From: Chryseobacterium ginsenosidimutans
Lineage (GTDB): Bacteria > Bacteroidota > Bacteroidia > Flavobacteriales > Weeksellaceae
DNA length: 64,000 nt
Reading direction: 5' to 3'
Assembly (NCBI RefSeq): GCF_024807225.1
Contig: NZ_JANUCO010000001.1
Location: 2,542,001-2,606,000 of the forward strand
Each line of letters opens with the position of its first letter. Positions within the stretch are counted from its first letter, which is position 1. Both the position numbers and the translations under genes were made by a program. This document shows, piece by piece, positions 1 through 9,936 of the stretch. The notes below the pieces were generated by a model. That model worked only from the letters and a program-made list of their open reading frames with translations. It was not told the DNA's origin and ran no database searches.

Positions 1-2085
1 AATGGTTTGCCCGTTCAGTTCATATTTCCCAGTCGGGAAAGTGACTGCATTTCCTGTGCTGTAAAGGAATAATCCTGAAAAAGACCATTTCGGATTCAAC
101 TGATACGTCGCAACAATCGATAGATCATGCGTTTTATCGACTCTTGAATCGTACCATTCGTTATCATTAATTCCGTTGATTTTTCTTTCTGTTTTAGACA
201 AAGTATAAGAAATCCAGCCCGTCAGTTTTCCGCTTTTCTTTTTGGCGATTAATTCCAAACCATACGCTCTTCCTTTACCGAATAACAATTCACTTTCTAC
301 GTCTGCTGCAGTATCGAAGCTAATTTGTGCTCCGTTTTTATAATCAATCTGATTTTGCATTGATTTGTAATAAATCTCCGCATTCAGTTCATAATTATTA
401 TTGTTGAAATTTCTGCTGTAACCGACACTTACCTGATCTGCAATTTCCGGTTTTACGGTGTAACTGCTTCCAATCCATTGATCGGTAGGATTTCCGCTTC
501 CACTGTTGCTTAATAAATGGAGATTTTGAGTGTTTCGTGAATATCCTCCTTTTACACTGCTCACTTCATTCAATCTATAATTGGCTGTAATTCTAGGTTC
601 AAGATTGACATATGTTTTCCCGAATTTTCCTTTTTCTAAAAATTCAGAACCTACAAGATTTCCGTTTTCATAGCTGTTAAAGGTATCTCCGCCTAAAACG
701 CTGAACATAGAAAGTCTTAAACCATAATTAATCGTCAGTTTTTCAGTGGCTTTAAAATCATCATTCATATAAACTGCATTTTCCCAGGAATCTCTGGAAT
801 TTCTCGGAAAACTGCTTACACTTGTTCCGGAAGCACTGCTTGGCGTAATCGTATGATAGATAGACTGTAAACCAAAACGGACAGAATGTTTATTTCCTGC
901 AAACCATGTAAAATCCTGCTTCAGATTCCAGTCTTCAATTTTTGAATCTAATCCAAACGTATTATTGTTGCTGCTCAAGCTTACATTATAGTTGTAATTG
1001 CTGTAAATTAATGAAGTATTCGAGAATAATTTACTGCTGATAATGCTGTTCCAACGTAAAGTAGCCGTTGTATTTCCCCAATCTGTCGAGAAAGTATCGC
1101 CCAATCCCAAAACATCTCTCCCGAAATATCCCGATAAATATAAACGGTTATTATCGTTGATTTGATAATTGGCTTTTAAGTTTAAATCATAAAAATATAA
1201 CTTACTGTCTTTGAAATCATCCGTTCCTTTTAAAAATAAATCGGCATACGTTCTTCTTCCTGAAACGATAAATGACGATTTCTCCTTTTGAATAGGGCCT
1301 TCCACACTCAACCTACTGCTGATTAAACCAATTCCTCCGTTGACGTTGTAATCTTTATTGTTTCCATCCTTCATTTTAACATCCAAAACAGAAGAAAGTC
1401 GACCGCCATATTGAGCCGGACTGTTTCCTTTGATGATGCTTGCATCTTTAAGGGCATCACTGTTGAAAGTACTGAAAAAACCAAGCAAATGCGATGCATT
1501 ATAAACTGCCGCTTCATCGAGCAAAATAAGATTCTGGTCGGTTGCACCGCCTCTCACACTGAATCCGCTGCTTCCTTCACCGTTGCTTTTGATTCCGGGT
1601 AAAAGCTGAATCGTTTTCATCACATCTTTTTCACCGAATAAAACGGGAAGTTTTTCAATGTTTTTGATGCTCAACGTTTCCGTTCCCATTTGAGCGGAAG
1701 TAAGATTTTTATCTTTTTTAATTCCGGAAATCACAACTTCATCTATTTTTCCCGTTCTTTCTTCCGTTTCTCCTGAATCAAGCTGTAAATCCTGCTTAAT
1801 ATTATCTTCAACATTAATACTTTGCTGAAAATCTTTAAAACCGGGATTTGAAATGATGAGATTGTAAGTTCCTTTTGGAAGCGAAAGAGAATAGAAACCA
1901 TATTCGTTGGCGGCTACCGAAATTGTAGGATCTTCAGCCACTCTTACTGTGACTCCGATTAATAATTCTCCGTTCTTCTTATCTTTTACAGTGCCGCTTA
2001 CCGAGTATTTTTGTTGCGCAAAAACAAATGTGCTGAAACAAATTGCGGCTGCGGAAGTGGCAATTTTCAAGGATAATGTCTGCAT
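1..2085 (-). CDS. TonB-dependent outer-membrane receptor, 3' end missing
   Basis: I translated this frame by hand: it is open from the ATG at 2085 down to the first base of the window, giving 695 residues with the C-terminus outside. After a signal peptide ending in FVFAQQ comes a carboxypeptidase-regulatory-like beta-sandwich (about residues 25-110: SGTVKDKKNGELLIGVTV, YGFYSLSLPKGTYNL). Next is a TonB-box-like segment (KIDEVVISG), a plug domain (about 130-240: LPVLFGEKDVMKTIQLLPG, GFSVRGGATDQNLILLDEA, YGGRLSSVLDVKMKDG) and many barrel strands rich in aromatic residues. It is therefore an energised outer-membrane importer of the CarboxypepD_reg/plug type. No SusD partner lies on the visible side, and the substrate cannot be named. 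The gene is divergent from the cytochrome c peroxidase gene. Confidence 0.9.
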   Translation of the reverse strand, partial: MQTLSLKIATSAAAICFSTFVFAQQKYSVSGTVKDKKNGELLIGVTVRVAEDPTISVAANEYGFYSLSLPKGTYNLIISNPGFKDFQQSINVEDNIKQDLQLDSGETEERTGKIDEVVISGIKKDKNLTSAQMGTETLSIKNIEKLPVLFGEKDVMKTIQLLPGIKSNGEGSSGFSVRGGATDQNLILLDEAAVYNASHLLGFFSTFNSDALKDASIIKGNSPAQYGGRLSSVLDVKMKDGNNKDYNVNGGIGLISSRLSVEGPIQKEKSSFIVSGRRTYADLFLKGTDDFKDSKLYFYDLNLKANYQINDNNRLYLSGYFGRDVLGLGDTFSTDWGNTTATLRWNSIISSKLFSNTSLIYSNYNYNVSLSSNNNTFGLDSKIEDWNLKQDFTWFAGNKHSVRFGLQSIYHTITPSSASGTSVSSFPRNSRDSWENAVYMNDDFKATEKLTINYGLRLSMFSVLGGDTFNSYENGNLVGSEFLEKGKFGKTYVNLEPRITANYRLNEVSSVKGGYSRNTQNLHLLSNSGSGNPTDQWIGSSYTVKPEIADQVSVGYSRNFNNNNYELNAEIYYKSMQNQIDYKNGAQISFDTAADVESELLFGKGRAYGLELIAKKKSGKLTGWISYTLSKTERKINGINDNEWYDSRVDKTHDLSIVATYQLNPKWSFSGLFLYSTGNAVTFPTGKYELNGQTI

Positions 2086-2298
2086 TTAAGTTTGTTTATT
2101 ATTTGAATATAAAAGTTTAAAGATAATTTATTAAATCCCAATTATTTGAAAAGAGCGTGAAATTTTGTGGTATGAAATGTCAAATTATAGCTATTCATCG
2201 TAATTAGGTCAATGTAGTAACGGGGTATGAAGATTTTTATTTGATTAAATATTTTTAATACAGAAAATTTCACGATTAATAAAAATTAAAAAATGTCA

Positions 2299-2306
2299 TA
2301 CTTTTG
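2299..2306 (+). promoter_or_regulatory. Possible -7 box (TACTTTTG) of cytochrome c peroxidase gene
   Basis: TACTTTTG fits the Bacteroidota -7 consensus TAnnTTTG. It lies 13-19 bases before the two candidate ATG codons. I see no clear TTG -33 element at the usual distance, so this is a weak call. It argues against a TTG start at 2304, which would lie inside the box. Confidence 0.3.
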
Positions 2307-2324
2307 CTGAAACTCCGAATGACC

Positions 2325-3491
2325 ATGAAGAATGTTTTAAGTTGGATTTTGGTTTTATTTCTTTTAGTTTCTATCTTAAACAACTGTTTAAGTAATTCGG
2401 TACAAAAGGAAGCCCGCCAAAAAGTTGCTTTTATAGAAAACCTGAGAAAATTGTATTCTTCAGGCGATTCTTCGAAGTGGCCAAAACCAATTTTAGACCC
2501 GGAATCTGCGCCGTCTTTTTTGGAAATCGGTCATTTGCCAAACGTTCAGTTTCCTGATGATAATCAATATTCTGCGGAAAAAGAATTGTTGGGAAAAACA
2601 CTTTTTTTTGATCCGAGACTTTCAAAATCAAACCAAATTGCGTGTGCTTCCTGTCACGATCCGGAATTGGGTTGGTGCGACAACAGAACGTTTTCTTTCG
2701 GTCACGACCGACAAATAGGAACGCGAAACGCCATGAGTATTCTGAATGTTGCCTATGCGAAATCTTTATTCTGGGACGGTCGCGCCAAATCGTTGGAAGA
2801 GCAATCGCAAATGCCGATTCAGGATGAAAGGGAAATGAGTGAACATATCGACATCGCAGCCGGAAAAATTTCAAAAATAAAAGGCTATGAAATTTTATTT
2901 GAAAAAGCTTTTGGAGATAAATTGGTAACGAAAGACAGAATTTCTAAAGCTATTGCCACTTTTGAAAGAACGGTGAAAAGTTCTTCAAGCAAATTTGATA
3001 AGTTTATTGGCGGAAAATCAGACGCTTACACGAACGATGAATTGATGGGCCTTCATCTTTTCAGAACGAAAGCGCAATGTATTAATTGTCACAATTCGGG
3101 TTATTTTTCTAATAATAAATTTGAAAATGTAGGAACTTCTTTATTGGGTGAAAAAGGGGAGGATCTGGGAAAATATTTGGTTACGAAAAATCCTGAAGAT
3201 GCCGGGAAATTCCGTGTGCCGAGTTTGCGTGAAGTATCACGAACAGGACCTTGGGAACACAACGGATCCATGATGACTTTAACGGAAGTTATTGAATTTT
3301 ACAGCAAAGGAAACCCTGAATATTCTCAAAAAAGATCAACCGTTTACGAAGGAATTACTTTACATTCACAAAAATCCGGAATGGTAAGAATGCTGGAATT
3401 ATCGGACGAAGAAATCTCGCAATTAGAAGCTTTCCTCCGAACTTTATCAACCAAACCGGAAAGAATTTCTCTTCCTGAATTACCGAAATAA
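2325..3491 (+). CDS. Di-haem cytochrome c peroxidase (CCP/MauG family)
   Basis: Periplasmic enzyme that would reduce hydrogen peroxide with electrons from cytochrome c. An N-terminal hydrophobic segment (KNVLSWILVLFLLVS) serves as export signal or anchor. Two c-type haem-binding CxxCH motifs are seen: CASCH around residue 107 and CINCH around residue 253. The conserved stretches GKTLFFDPRLSKSNQIACAS, SILNVAYAKSLFWDGRAKS and FRVPSLREVSRTGPWEHNG are typical of the family. The length (388 residues) is normal. I chose ATG 2325; ATG 2319 is two codons upstream in the same frame and cannot be excluded. A neighbouring TonB-dependent receptor is transcribed divergently. The family is clear; the physiological electron donor is unknown. 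Confidence 0.9.
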   Translation: MKNVLSWILVLFLLVSILNNCLSNSVQKEARQKVAFIENLRKLYSSGDSSKWPKPILDPESAPSFLEIGHLPNVQFPDDNQYSAEKELLGKTLFFDPRLSKSNQIACASCHDPELGWCDNRTFSFGHDRQIGTRNAMSILNVAYAKSLFWDGRAKSLEEQSQMPIQDEREMSEHIDIAAGKISKIKGYEILFEKAFGDKLVTKDRISKAIATFERTVKSSSSKFDKFIGGKSDAYTNDELMGLHLFRTKAQCINCHNSGYFSNNKFENVGTSLLGEKGEDLGKYLVTKNPEDAGKFRVPSLREVSRTGPWEHNGSMMTLTEVIEFYSKGNPEYSQKRSTVYEGITLHSQKSGMVRMLELSDEEISQLEAFLRTLSTKPERISLPELPK

Positions 3492-3669
3492 AGCCTTTGA
3501 ATATTTTTAGCCTTAAAATTTTAACCGCAAAAGATGCAAAAGCTTATTGTTGAATGATTTAAATCGTTTTTGAATACAAAAGCTAACAAAATATTGACTG
3601 AAAGCATTTTGTTTATATAAATTATTTTAAACACGATGTCTGCAACGTTTTATTGATGGAGAGTTTTTG

Positions 3670-3749
3670 TTTCTCGTTCGCAAAGGCACTCTGTTCAGCA
3701 AAGGCTGATTGCGACTTTAGCTGAGTGAAACGCCCTTGCGAACGAGAAA
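3670..3749. repeat. Long inverted repeat in the 3492-3874 spacer
   Basis: Arms TTTCTCGTTCGCAAAGGC (3670-3687) and GCCCTTGCGAACGAGAAA (3732-3749) pair at 17 of 18 positions around a 44-base loop, which itself contains a further weak pairing (TTCAGC / GCTGAG). A possible outer pairing joins GCAACGTT near 3642 with GACGTTGC near 3783. The GC content of the arms is higher than the surroundings. The spacer has no convincing gene. An 8-bp AT-only hairpin at 3585-3613 may end the peroxidase transcript. Confidence 0.6.
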
Positions 3750-3811
3750 TATTTTCAAGTTTAATTGAAAAAAACTTTGAGGACGTTGCGTTTAAAAGAT
3801 GTATAAGTCTA

Positions 3812-3845
3812 TAAAAAAATGGCAGCCGCATAAAATGCAGCTGCC
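3812..3845 (-). terminator. Intrinsic terminator of the type A T9SS gene
   Basis: Read on the minus strand, GGCAGCTGCAT and ATGCGGCTGCC form an 11-bp stem with one mismatch around a 3-base loop, followed by a run of seven T. It lies 30 bases past the stop codon of the gene at 3875-6457. Confidence 0.85.
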
Positions 3846-3874
3846 GGTCAGCAAAATATAAATCTAATATAAAA

Positions 3875-6457
3875 TTAGTTTTTAATGGCTTTTACAGTGA
3901 ATTGAGTTCCATCTTTAAGACGAAGTGTCACTAGATATAATCCGGAATTTAAGAAACTTAAATTGATTTCTTTTGAAGGATTGTCTATTGTTTTCACCAC
4001 TCTTCCTGAAACATCACTGATGGTTACTGATTTTACCTTTTCGATTTCAGAAATATTTAATACATCTTTGAAAGGATTAGGATAAATCTTGATATTATTT
4101 TTGGCTATTGAAACGTCACTTGTCGCTAAAACAGGATTTTGCTTCACTTCTACGTTATCAAGTAGTAAATCGTCGTAGAAATAACCATTACCATTCACAT
4201 TTTTGTCAACAGTAAATCTTACCTGAATCGTAGCTCCGATGTAAGAAGATGCCAAAGGAACTCCTACCGTTCTCCATAGATTTGAGTTTGATGTATCCGA
4301 CCAAACAGATACCCAACCGCTTCCGTCATTCACTTCTACTGTAAGTTTGTTATTGTCATACGTTGACGGGCTTACCGTTGTAGATGTTGATGTAGAATGA
4401 TTTTTAAACCAATCAAATGAAATATATGGAGAAGTTAATCCTGTTAAATTGATGTATGGAGTTAGCAATTGTACAGTATTAGAACCCGCTCCGGTATATG
4501 GCGAACTTGCATCTACCCATGCATAAGTACCGGCTGGTCTTCCGTTATTGGCAAGATTTGCTCCGTAATCTGCACTTCCTGTAAACTTCCAAAGAAGAGT
4601 TGCACTTGTACTTCCAGGGTTTGTATTCGTCCAACAGTTAGGAATTGCTGCGTTATCAAATGTTTGTGCGAAAGGAGCTGCTAAAGTTGCACATGCAGTA
4701 GTAAATGTAACAGATCCGAACCAAGTACTTTTATCAGAAGTACTGCATGCTGATCTTATCCAAACATAATAAGTGGTAGCAGGAGTAAGCCCGTTTATAG
4801 TAGTTGATGTAGCTGTACTTGTTCCTAATGCTGCCGTTGCAGATGTAGGAGCAGTGCTGCTTGTAGAATAATAATATTCATAGCCGTTTGCAGGTGCTGA
4901 AGCAGGAGCTGTCCATGCAATATTTGCTGTATTTGCTAAAACATTAGATGAAGTTAATCCTGAAGGTGCAAAACAACTAGGAGTCGCTTCCCAATATACA
5001 TCGTCCCAATAATAAGATTTTGCATCTGCTGTATTTCTAATTGCCAGTCTTGCATTTGCAGGGACAGAAGAAGGAATAATAACGGTGTACTCAGAACCTG
5101 CCGTTGCATATACCGTATTTGCGATGCTTACAGCCTGTAACTGAACAAAAGTTGAGCTATTCGCAGGGTCGGTTACATATCCTACATTTAATGTTCCTGT
5201 TGCAGTGCTTACTCTTGCTTTAAATCTTAACCAATTTGTTCCTGCATTGATGTTACTGAATTGAGGAAGAACAACAGTCGTAGGATTTTGTGTAGTTGAG
5301 CTATATTGATAAATTTGTCTTGTTCCTGAAGCTACCGGAGTCGCAGAAGAGATAGTCTGGCTTCCGTTTGTATCAATAATTCTTGCCCAGCAATCCGGTA
5401 CGATACTACCCGTTGTATAAGAATCAAAATTCTCAGACAGAGAAGTCATAGGTCCGCATAAAGTCTTAAATGTACCAAAGAATGACCATGCACTCTGGCT
5501 TGTTCCTGAGCTACAGTTTGCTCTTACCCAGTAATAATAATTGGTATTTGGGTTCAAACTAGGAATTGTCGTAGAAGTTCCTGTAATTCCGGGAAAGTTA
5601 GGAGTTGTACTGCTTGTTGGAGCGGTGTTGGTTGTGCTGTAATATACATCATAACTTGCAGGAGTTGTTCCGCTTGGAGATGTCCATGAAATAGCTGCAG
5701 AGTTAGGAGTAAGTGTCCCTACCGCATTCAATGTCGGAGGTACACAATCTGAATAAGCGTCTGCTGAAAAAGCAAAAACATTCGTATAACCCTGAGCTGT
5801 TGAAGTCTTAGTAATGGTTACACTTTGAATTGGTTTTGCCTGATTAGCAGCATCAATATTTAATACAACTTGATACAATCTTGGGTTTGTTGCGTTTCCG
5901 GATTCAAGAGCGTTGGTATTTCTGTTGATTCTACCAAATCCCTGAATTGCAAATCCTGTAGCATCATACCAGTCTGCAACCGTTACTCCTGTAATAGTCT
6001 GCGAAGTATTGTCGGTGAAATTTACGGTTGCCGTTACTGTTGAAGCCCCACTTCCGCTTGTTGCAAGCATGTACAGTTTAAAAGCCGGAGTAGGTGTCGA
6101 AAAAACGATCGTTCCTGTATCATTCTGACTGGCTAATCTCAAAGAGTTATTAGAGTCATAACTTGCCAGTTTATAGGTTAATCCCGGTGTCGTTGCCACT
6201 ACACTGTTTACAAGTCTGTCGATAGGCAAACCATAGGTAAGTGCTGTACTTGAGGAGGTTGCCTGAAAATCTTTTGAGATAAATGCATAGGAAACACCAT
6301 CCACATCTATCGTTGTAGAAGCTAACGCAGATCCGACTCCGTTGGCAATTACATCTGCTGTAAGACCCGATGAAATAGGCATTTGCTGGAAGTTTTGTGC
6401 AGCTATCGAAGAAGCTGAAAGGAGAGCCATTGCTCCAAAAAATATTTTTACTTTCAT
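3875..6457 (-). CDS. Secreted multidomain adhesin-like protein with T9SS type A sorting domain
   Basis: 860 residues with a signal peptide (KIFFGAMALLSASSIAAQ). The N-terminal ~230 residues form a Ser/Thr-rich beta domain I do not recognise. Two fibronectin type III domains follow (about 236-332 and 493-588; PPTLNAVGTLTPNSAAISW, NTNYYYWVRANCSS, ATTYYVWIRSACSTSDKS). Each is followed by a jelly-roll of the MAM/cleaved-adhesin type (SENFDSYTTGSIVPDCW; QTFDNAAIPNCWTN, DNVEV). The last ~75 residues are a type A T9SS signal (KIYPNPFKDVLNI, SGLYLVTLRLKDG, VKAIKN). It should be exported through the type IX system and attached to, or released from, the cell surface. Probable role: adhesion or polymer binding (inference). 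It lies 25 bases after the lectin-like gene on the same strand, so the two are probably co-transcribed. Confidence 0.88.
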   Translation of the reverse strand: MKVKIFFGAMALLSASSIAAQNFQQMPISSGLTADVIANGVGSALASTTIDVDGVSYAFISKDFQATSSSTALTYGLPIDRLVNSVVATTPGLTYKLASYDSNNSLRLASQNDTGTIVFSTPTPAFKLYMLATSGSGASTVTATVNFTDNTSQTITGVTVADWYDATGFAIQGFGRINRNTNALESGNATNPRLYQVVLNIDAANQAKPIQSVTITKTSTAQGYTNVFAFSADAYSDCVPPTLNAVGTLTPNSAAISWTSPSGTTPASYDVYYSTTNTAPTSSTTPNFPGITGTSTTIPSLNPNTNYYYWVRANCSSGTSQSAWSFFGTFKTLCGPMTSLSENFDSYTTGSIVPDCWARIIDTNGSQTISSATPVASGTRQIYQYSSTTQNPTTVVLPQFSNINAGTNWLRFKARVSTATGTLNVGYVTDPANSSTFVQLQAVSIANTVYATAGSEYTVIIPSSVPANARLAIRNTADAKSYYWDDVYWEATPSCFAPSGLTSSNVLANTANIAWTAPASAPANGYEYYYSTSSTAPTSATAALGTSTATSTTINGLTPATTYYVWIRSACSTSDKSTWFGSVTFTTACATLAAPFAQTFDNAAIPNCWTNTNPGSTSATLLWKFTGSADYGANLANNGRPAGTYAWVDASSPYTGAGSNTVQLLTPYINLTGLTSPYISFDWFKNHSTSTSTTVSPSTYDNNKLTVEVNDGSGWVSVWSDTSNSNLWRTVGVPLASSYIGATIQVRFTVDKNVNGNGYFYDDLLLDNVEVKQNPVLATSDVSIAKNNIKIYPNPFKDVLNISEIEKVKSVTISDVSGRVVKTIDNPSKEINLSFLNSGLYLVTLRLKDGTQFTVKAIKN

Positions 6458-6482
6458 ATTTATAAGGGTTTATAATTAATAC

Positions 6483-8478
6483 TTACTCTCTATTTTTCAC
6501 AAGAATCCACCCTGAGTATTTTACAGGTGTATTTTTCTTATCATTTTCGTTCCATGAAACGGAGAACCAGTAGCTTCCGGTGGATATTTTTCTGCCGCCA
6601 ACAGTTCCGTCCCATTTGTATTTGTTGGATTGGTCTGCCTGATGGATTTTCGCTCCGTATCTGTCGAATATATTGAATACAAGATTCTGTTTTCCTGCCA
6701 AAGCCGAATAATCGATGACATCATTGATTCCGTCGCCATTTGGCGTAATTACGTTGATCAAATTCGGAACGATCACAGTAATGATGATCGGTTCGCAGTC
6801 GTAATCGTCTTTCAGATATATTTTTGAATCTCCTCTCGGTACGTCTTTAAATTCGTTTGAATCCTGCCAGTGAACTCCATCCATCGAATATTGGTAAGCC
6901 GGAGTTCCGCCTACAGCATGCACTGTGATGGTGTTGTTTGAAATATCAATACTTGAAATGACAGGTTGCTCTGAAGCATATACTTTTACGTTTTGAGTCA
7001 CAACGCATTCTCCTGTTTTAAGTTTTACCCAATACGTTCCGACTCCTACATTGTTGATTGCCTGTGTTGTCGCACCTGTGCTCCATTGGTAAGTTGTAAA
7101 TCCGGGACCTGCATCTAAGGTTGTTTTATCTTCGATACAGATAATTTTATCTTCCAGAATATTAGAAAAAACCTGTGAAATCACCTGTAAAGTAACCTCA
7201 GCAATATCAAAACATCCGAAAGTATTGCTTACTCGGATGTAAACCACTCCTGTCGGTGCGATATAATTAGCAGGATCTGCAATGGCATTGGTTTGATTCT
7301 GAGCATCCGTTAAAGACGGATAATATTCTTTGGTAACTCCCGATGTACCGATTACCGAAGCTGTCGTCAGGTTAAATAATCCTGTTGAAGGTTTTGTTTC
7401 AATAGGGCAAGACCTTAACGAAGCATCTGTGGTGGTAACTGTCGGAGCAACTTTTAAAGTAATGGTAGCATCATTGTTATCACACAATACCTGTGTCGGA
7501 TCTTTGATAATTACCGAAACCGTTGTATCGGTAGTGTATTGATAATTGGTAGGATTGGTAATCGGAGCTCCTCCTGTAAAATAAGTGAAGTTATAGTTAG
7601 TGGGAGTTGCCGTCAGTTGAGAATTTAATAAAGTTAAATCCACAGTTGCCATTCCCGTAAGATCTGGACAGATATTTTTTGTAATCGCACCCTGTAATAA
7701 TGGGATTTTATCTACAAAAACTTTTACATTTTTAATGGAATGTCTTGATCTTGCTCCTCCTGTAGAAGCTGAAAATCCAAAATATCCTACTGTCATTGCC
7801 GCTGCTGCACCTGAAGGAGCAAAAGACTGGTTGCAGATCAATGCACCGTCGAGAGTGATTTTTATGATCCAGTTTGCGGGAGCTGCAGGATCTACTTCTG
7901 CTGTTACTTCAACGTGTTTGTAGGTCGTTCCCTGAAAAGGATGGGCAACATTGATATCCGGAGAGTGGAAAGAGCTTCCCGGAACATTGAAGAATTCTAC
8001 GTTGTTGGTATCGGTGGTGTTGGCAATTTGCCCGTAACCGACATGCACTTTGCTCATTCCAGAGCTTCCTGAGGCGTTGTTGTAAGAGTCAAAACCTACA
8101 ACCAAGCCGATTGCATTCTGGGAAACACCGATTCCTGAGCCCAAAACACTTGCAATTGGCGGATTTTGAAGATACCAAAAAGCGATTCCGTCACCGTTAT
8201 ACGTTTGGTTGGAATCCATTCTGAAATCGAATTCTACTCTCCATTTGTCACAATATTTTAGGTTGATGGGTTCATTCAAACGAATCGATCCGGAATTATC
8301 GTTAACATCGGGAGTCAATTGAATAAAATCTCCACCTGTTCCCACGACTGTAGGACCCACCATCGTCCAACCCGTCGTGTTGATGGGAAACTCCTGTAAG
8401 CTGATAAGTTTGTGAATAAAATCGAGTCGAGAGAGAGAGTAAAATAATGAAAAATAGAAAGGGGTAGTTTTTTTTCAT
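6483..8478 (-). pseudogene. L-type lectin-like surface protein with gliding-type (type B) T9SS domain, frameshifted
   Basis: The reading frame open from 8363 codes for a legume-lectin-like domain (about 200 residues; DFIQLTPDVNDNSGSIRLN, YNGDGIAFWYLQ, GLVVGFDSYNN), then PKD/Ig-like repeats and a type B T9SS C-terminus (VITPNGDGINDVIDYS, FDRYGAKI, GSYWFSVSW). That frame lacks a signal peptide. A good one (MKKNYPFLFFIILLSLSTRF, then YSQTYQLTG) starts at ATG 8478 in another frame. The two join if one T is removed from GTTTCCC (complement of 8385-8390), which would give QLTGVPINTTGWTMVGP. I therefore annotate one 664-residue gene with a one-base insertion. It could be a real mutation or a sequence error. 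Role by analogy: surface carbohydrate binding or gliding-associated adhesion. Confidence 0.82.
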
Positions 8479-9433
8479 GAGAGAAAGTTTAGTTTGAATC
8501 TTGTTTATTATAAATACTATTCGAAAAGATCCAGTCTAACATTTATTTTGCAGTAAAAACGGTAATCGTAAAATGACTGAGTAATTCAATTACAATCCAA
8601 TACCTGTGTTTACAGACTCGCAGCTTCATTATTCGGCTACAGTAATCATGCTGCTTCTTGGTACAATTTTTATATTCAAGAAAATAAACTTTAACGATCA
8701 ACTTTTTTATGAATATTATTTCAGTTGATAAAAGCTCCTACATTATTGCGAATAAATAATTCATAAAAATTATATCATGTCGCAAATACATTCATATATT
8801 TAACCAGAAATAATTAAGAAAACGTAATTAATATATGGTTATTTATTTTGCATAAAAATATATATAAAGAATAAATTAACGATAATTACTTAGTAAAAAA
8901 GTGAATTAAACTTTAAAATAATTCCAATAAAGGATATAATTCTTTAATGTTAATTAAATTTAACAATTCATAGAATAATATTCTGTTTGTGAACAGGAGA
9001 TTAGAGAAGGATTCATTTAAATTTATCCAAAAAAAGACAAAAAAGAAGATAAAAACTCTTTAAATACTATTTTAAAAGTTGTTAACCAATACTGTCAAAG
9101 AGTGAAATGCTTAAAAACAAAAAGCAGCCATACATTTGTATAGCTGCTCTCCCTAAGATTATTTAATTAAGTAAAAACTTTTTTAAATTTATTTTTAACG
9201 AAAATATTTTTTGAATGTTTAAATACTTATTTTTAAGTTTAAAAATGAGACCACTCACTTGGAGTGATCCCGATATAAAATATTCCCTTTTACTTTATTT
9301 CAATTAATATAATTTGTATCATCTGTGTGTTTCGATTGATGTAAAAATAGAAATAAAGAATAAATAAACAATAATTTGGTTATAATTAGGTGAAATAAAC
9401 TTTAAAACTATGTTTATGAAGAATAAAATTCTG
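8479..9433. other. Gene-free AT-rich spacer with two orphan hairpins facing the minus strand
   Basis: About 950 bases without a plausible gene in any frame. Two hairpins look like intrinsic terminators for minus-strand transcripts. One at 9129-9151 (AGCAGC / GCTGCT extended by CATAC / GTATA) is followed on the minus strand by TTTTTG. The other at 9252-9266 (CACTC / GAGTG) is followed on the minus strand by TCTCATTTTT. Neither has a visible gene before it, so they may be relics of lost genes or belong to a small RNA. Confidence 0.45.
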
Positions 9434-9441
9434 TATCTTTG
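9434..9441 (+). promoter_or_regulatory. -7 promoter box (TATCTTTG) of the Lrp/AsnC gene
   Basis: Exact match to TAnnTTTG, 33 bases before the ATG at 9475. The in-frame TTG at 9439 overlaps this box and is not a credible start. The -33 element is not clear. Confidence 0.5.
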
Positions 9442-9474
9442 AGTAAATATTACTGCTTAAAAGAATATTATTCT

Positions 9475-9936
9475 ATGGAACACCTCGACAATAAAGATTT
9501 GCAATTGCTAAGATTGCTTCAAACGGATGCAAAACTTACCGTAAAAGAACTTGCTAAAGAAATTAACCTTTCTCCATCTCCTGTTTTTGAAAGAGTTAAA
9601 AGGCTTGAACAAGAAGGATATGTTAAAAAATATGCGGCTATTCTTGATGCCGAAAAGCTTAATCTCGGATTTACCGTGTACTGTCAGCTAAAATTGAAAA
9701 GCAATGACAGCTATCTTGCGGTAGAATTTGAGCAGGAAATTATGGAAATTGAAGAAGTTGCAGAATGCTACAGTATTTCCGGAGATTTCGATTTTCTGCT
9801 GAAAGTCTATGTAAAAGATATGAAGCAATATCAGAATTTTGTTTTCAATATATTAGGTTCTGTACCTTCGATCGGAAGTACTCATAGTACATTTGTGATG
9901 GCGCAGGTGAAAAATATACATGGATTAACGATTTAA
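9475..9936 (+). CDS. Lrp/AsnC family transcriptional regulator
   Basis: 153 residues. The N-terminal winged helix-turn-helix spans about residues 4-60 (LDNKDLQLLRLLQTDAKLTV, ELAKEINLSPSPVFERVKRL). The C-terminal RAM/AsnC_trans_reg alpha-beta domain (about 68-150; GFTVYCQLKLKS, VAECYSISGDFDFLLKVYVK) would bind an amino acid or related effector and form oligomers. Length and both domains are standard. The target genes cannot be read from the sequence; the neighbouring minus-strand enzyme cluster is one candidate, as such regulators often sit beside what they control. The stop codon is followed at once by a dispersed repeat. Confidence 0.92.
   Translation: MEHLDNKDLQLLRLLQTDAKLTVKELAKEINLSPSPVFERVKRLEQEGYVKKYAAILDAEKLNLGFTVYCQLKLKSNDSYLAVEFEQEIMEIEEVAECYSISGDFDFLLKVYVKDMKQYQNFVFNILGSVPSIGSTHSTFVMAQVKNIHGLTI

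Noticed and set aside
2304..2324. Upstream TTG start for the cytochrome c peroxidase
   Set aside because: It overlaps a -7 box and adds charged residues before a normal signal peptide.
2431..2874. 147-codon minus-strand open frame
   Set aside because: Lies opposite the cytochrome c peroxidase and is Arg/Phe-rich without family features.
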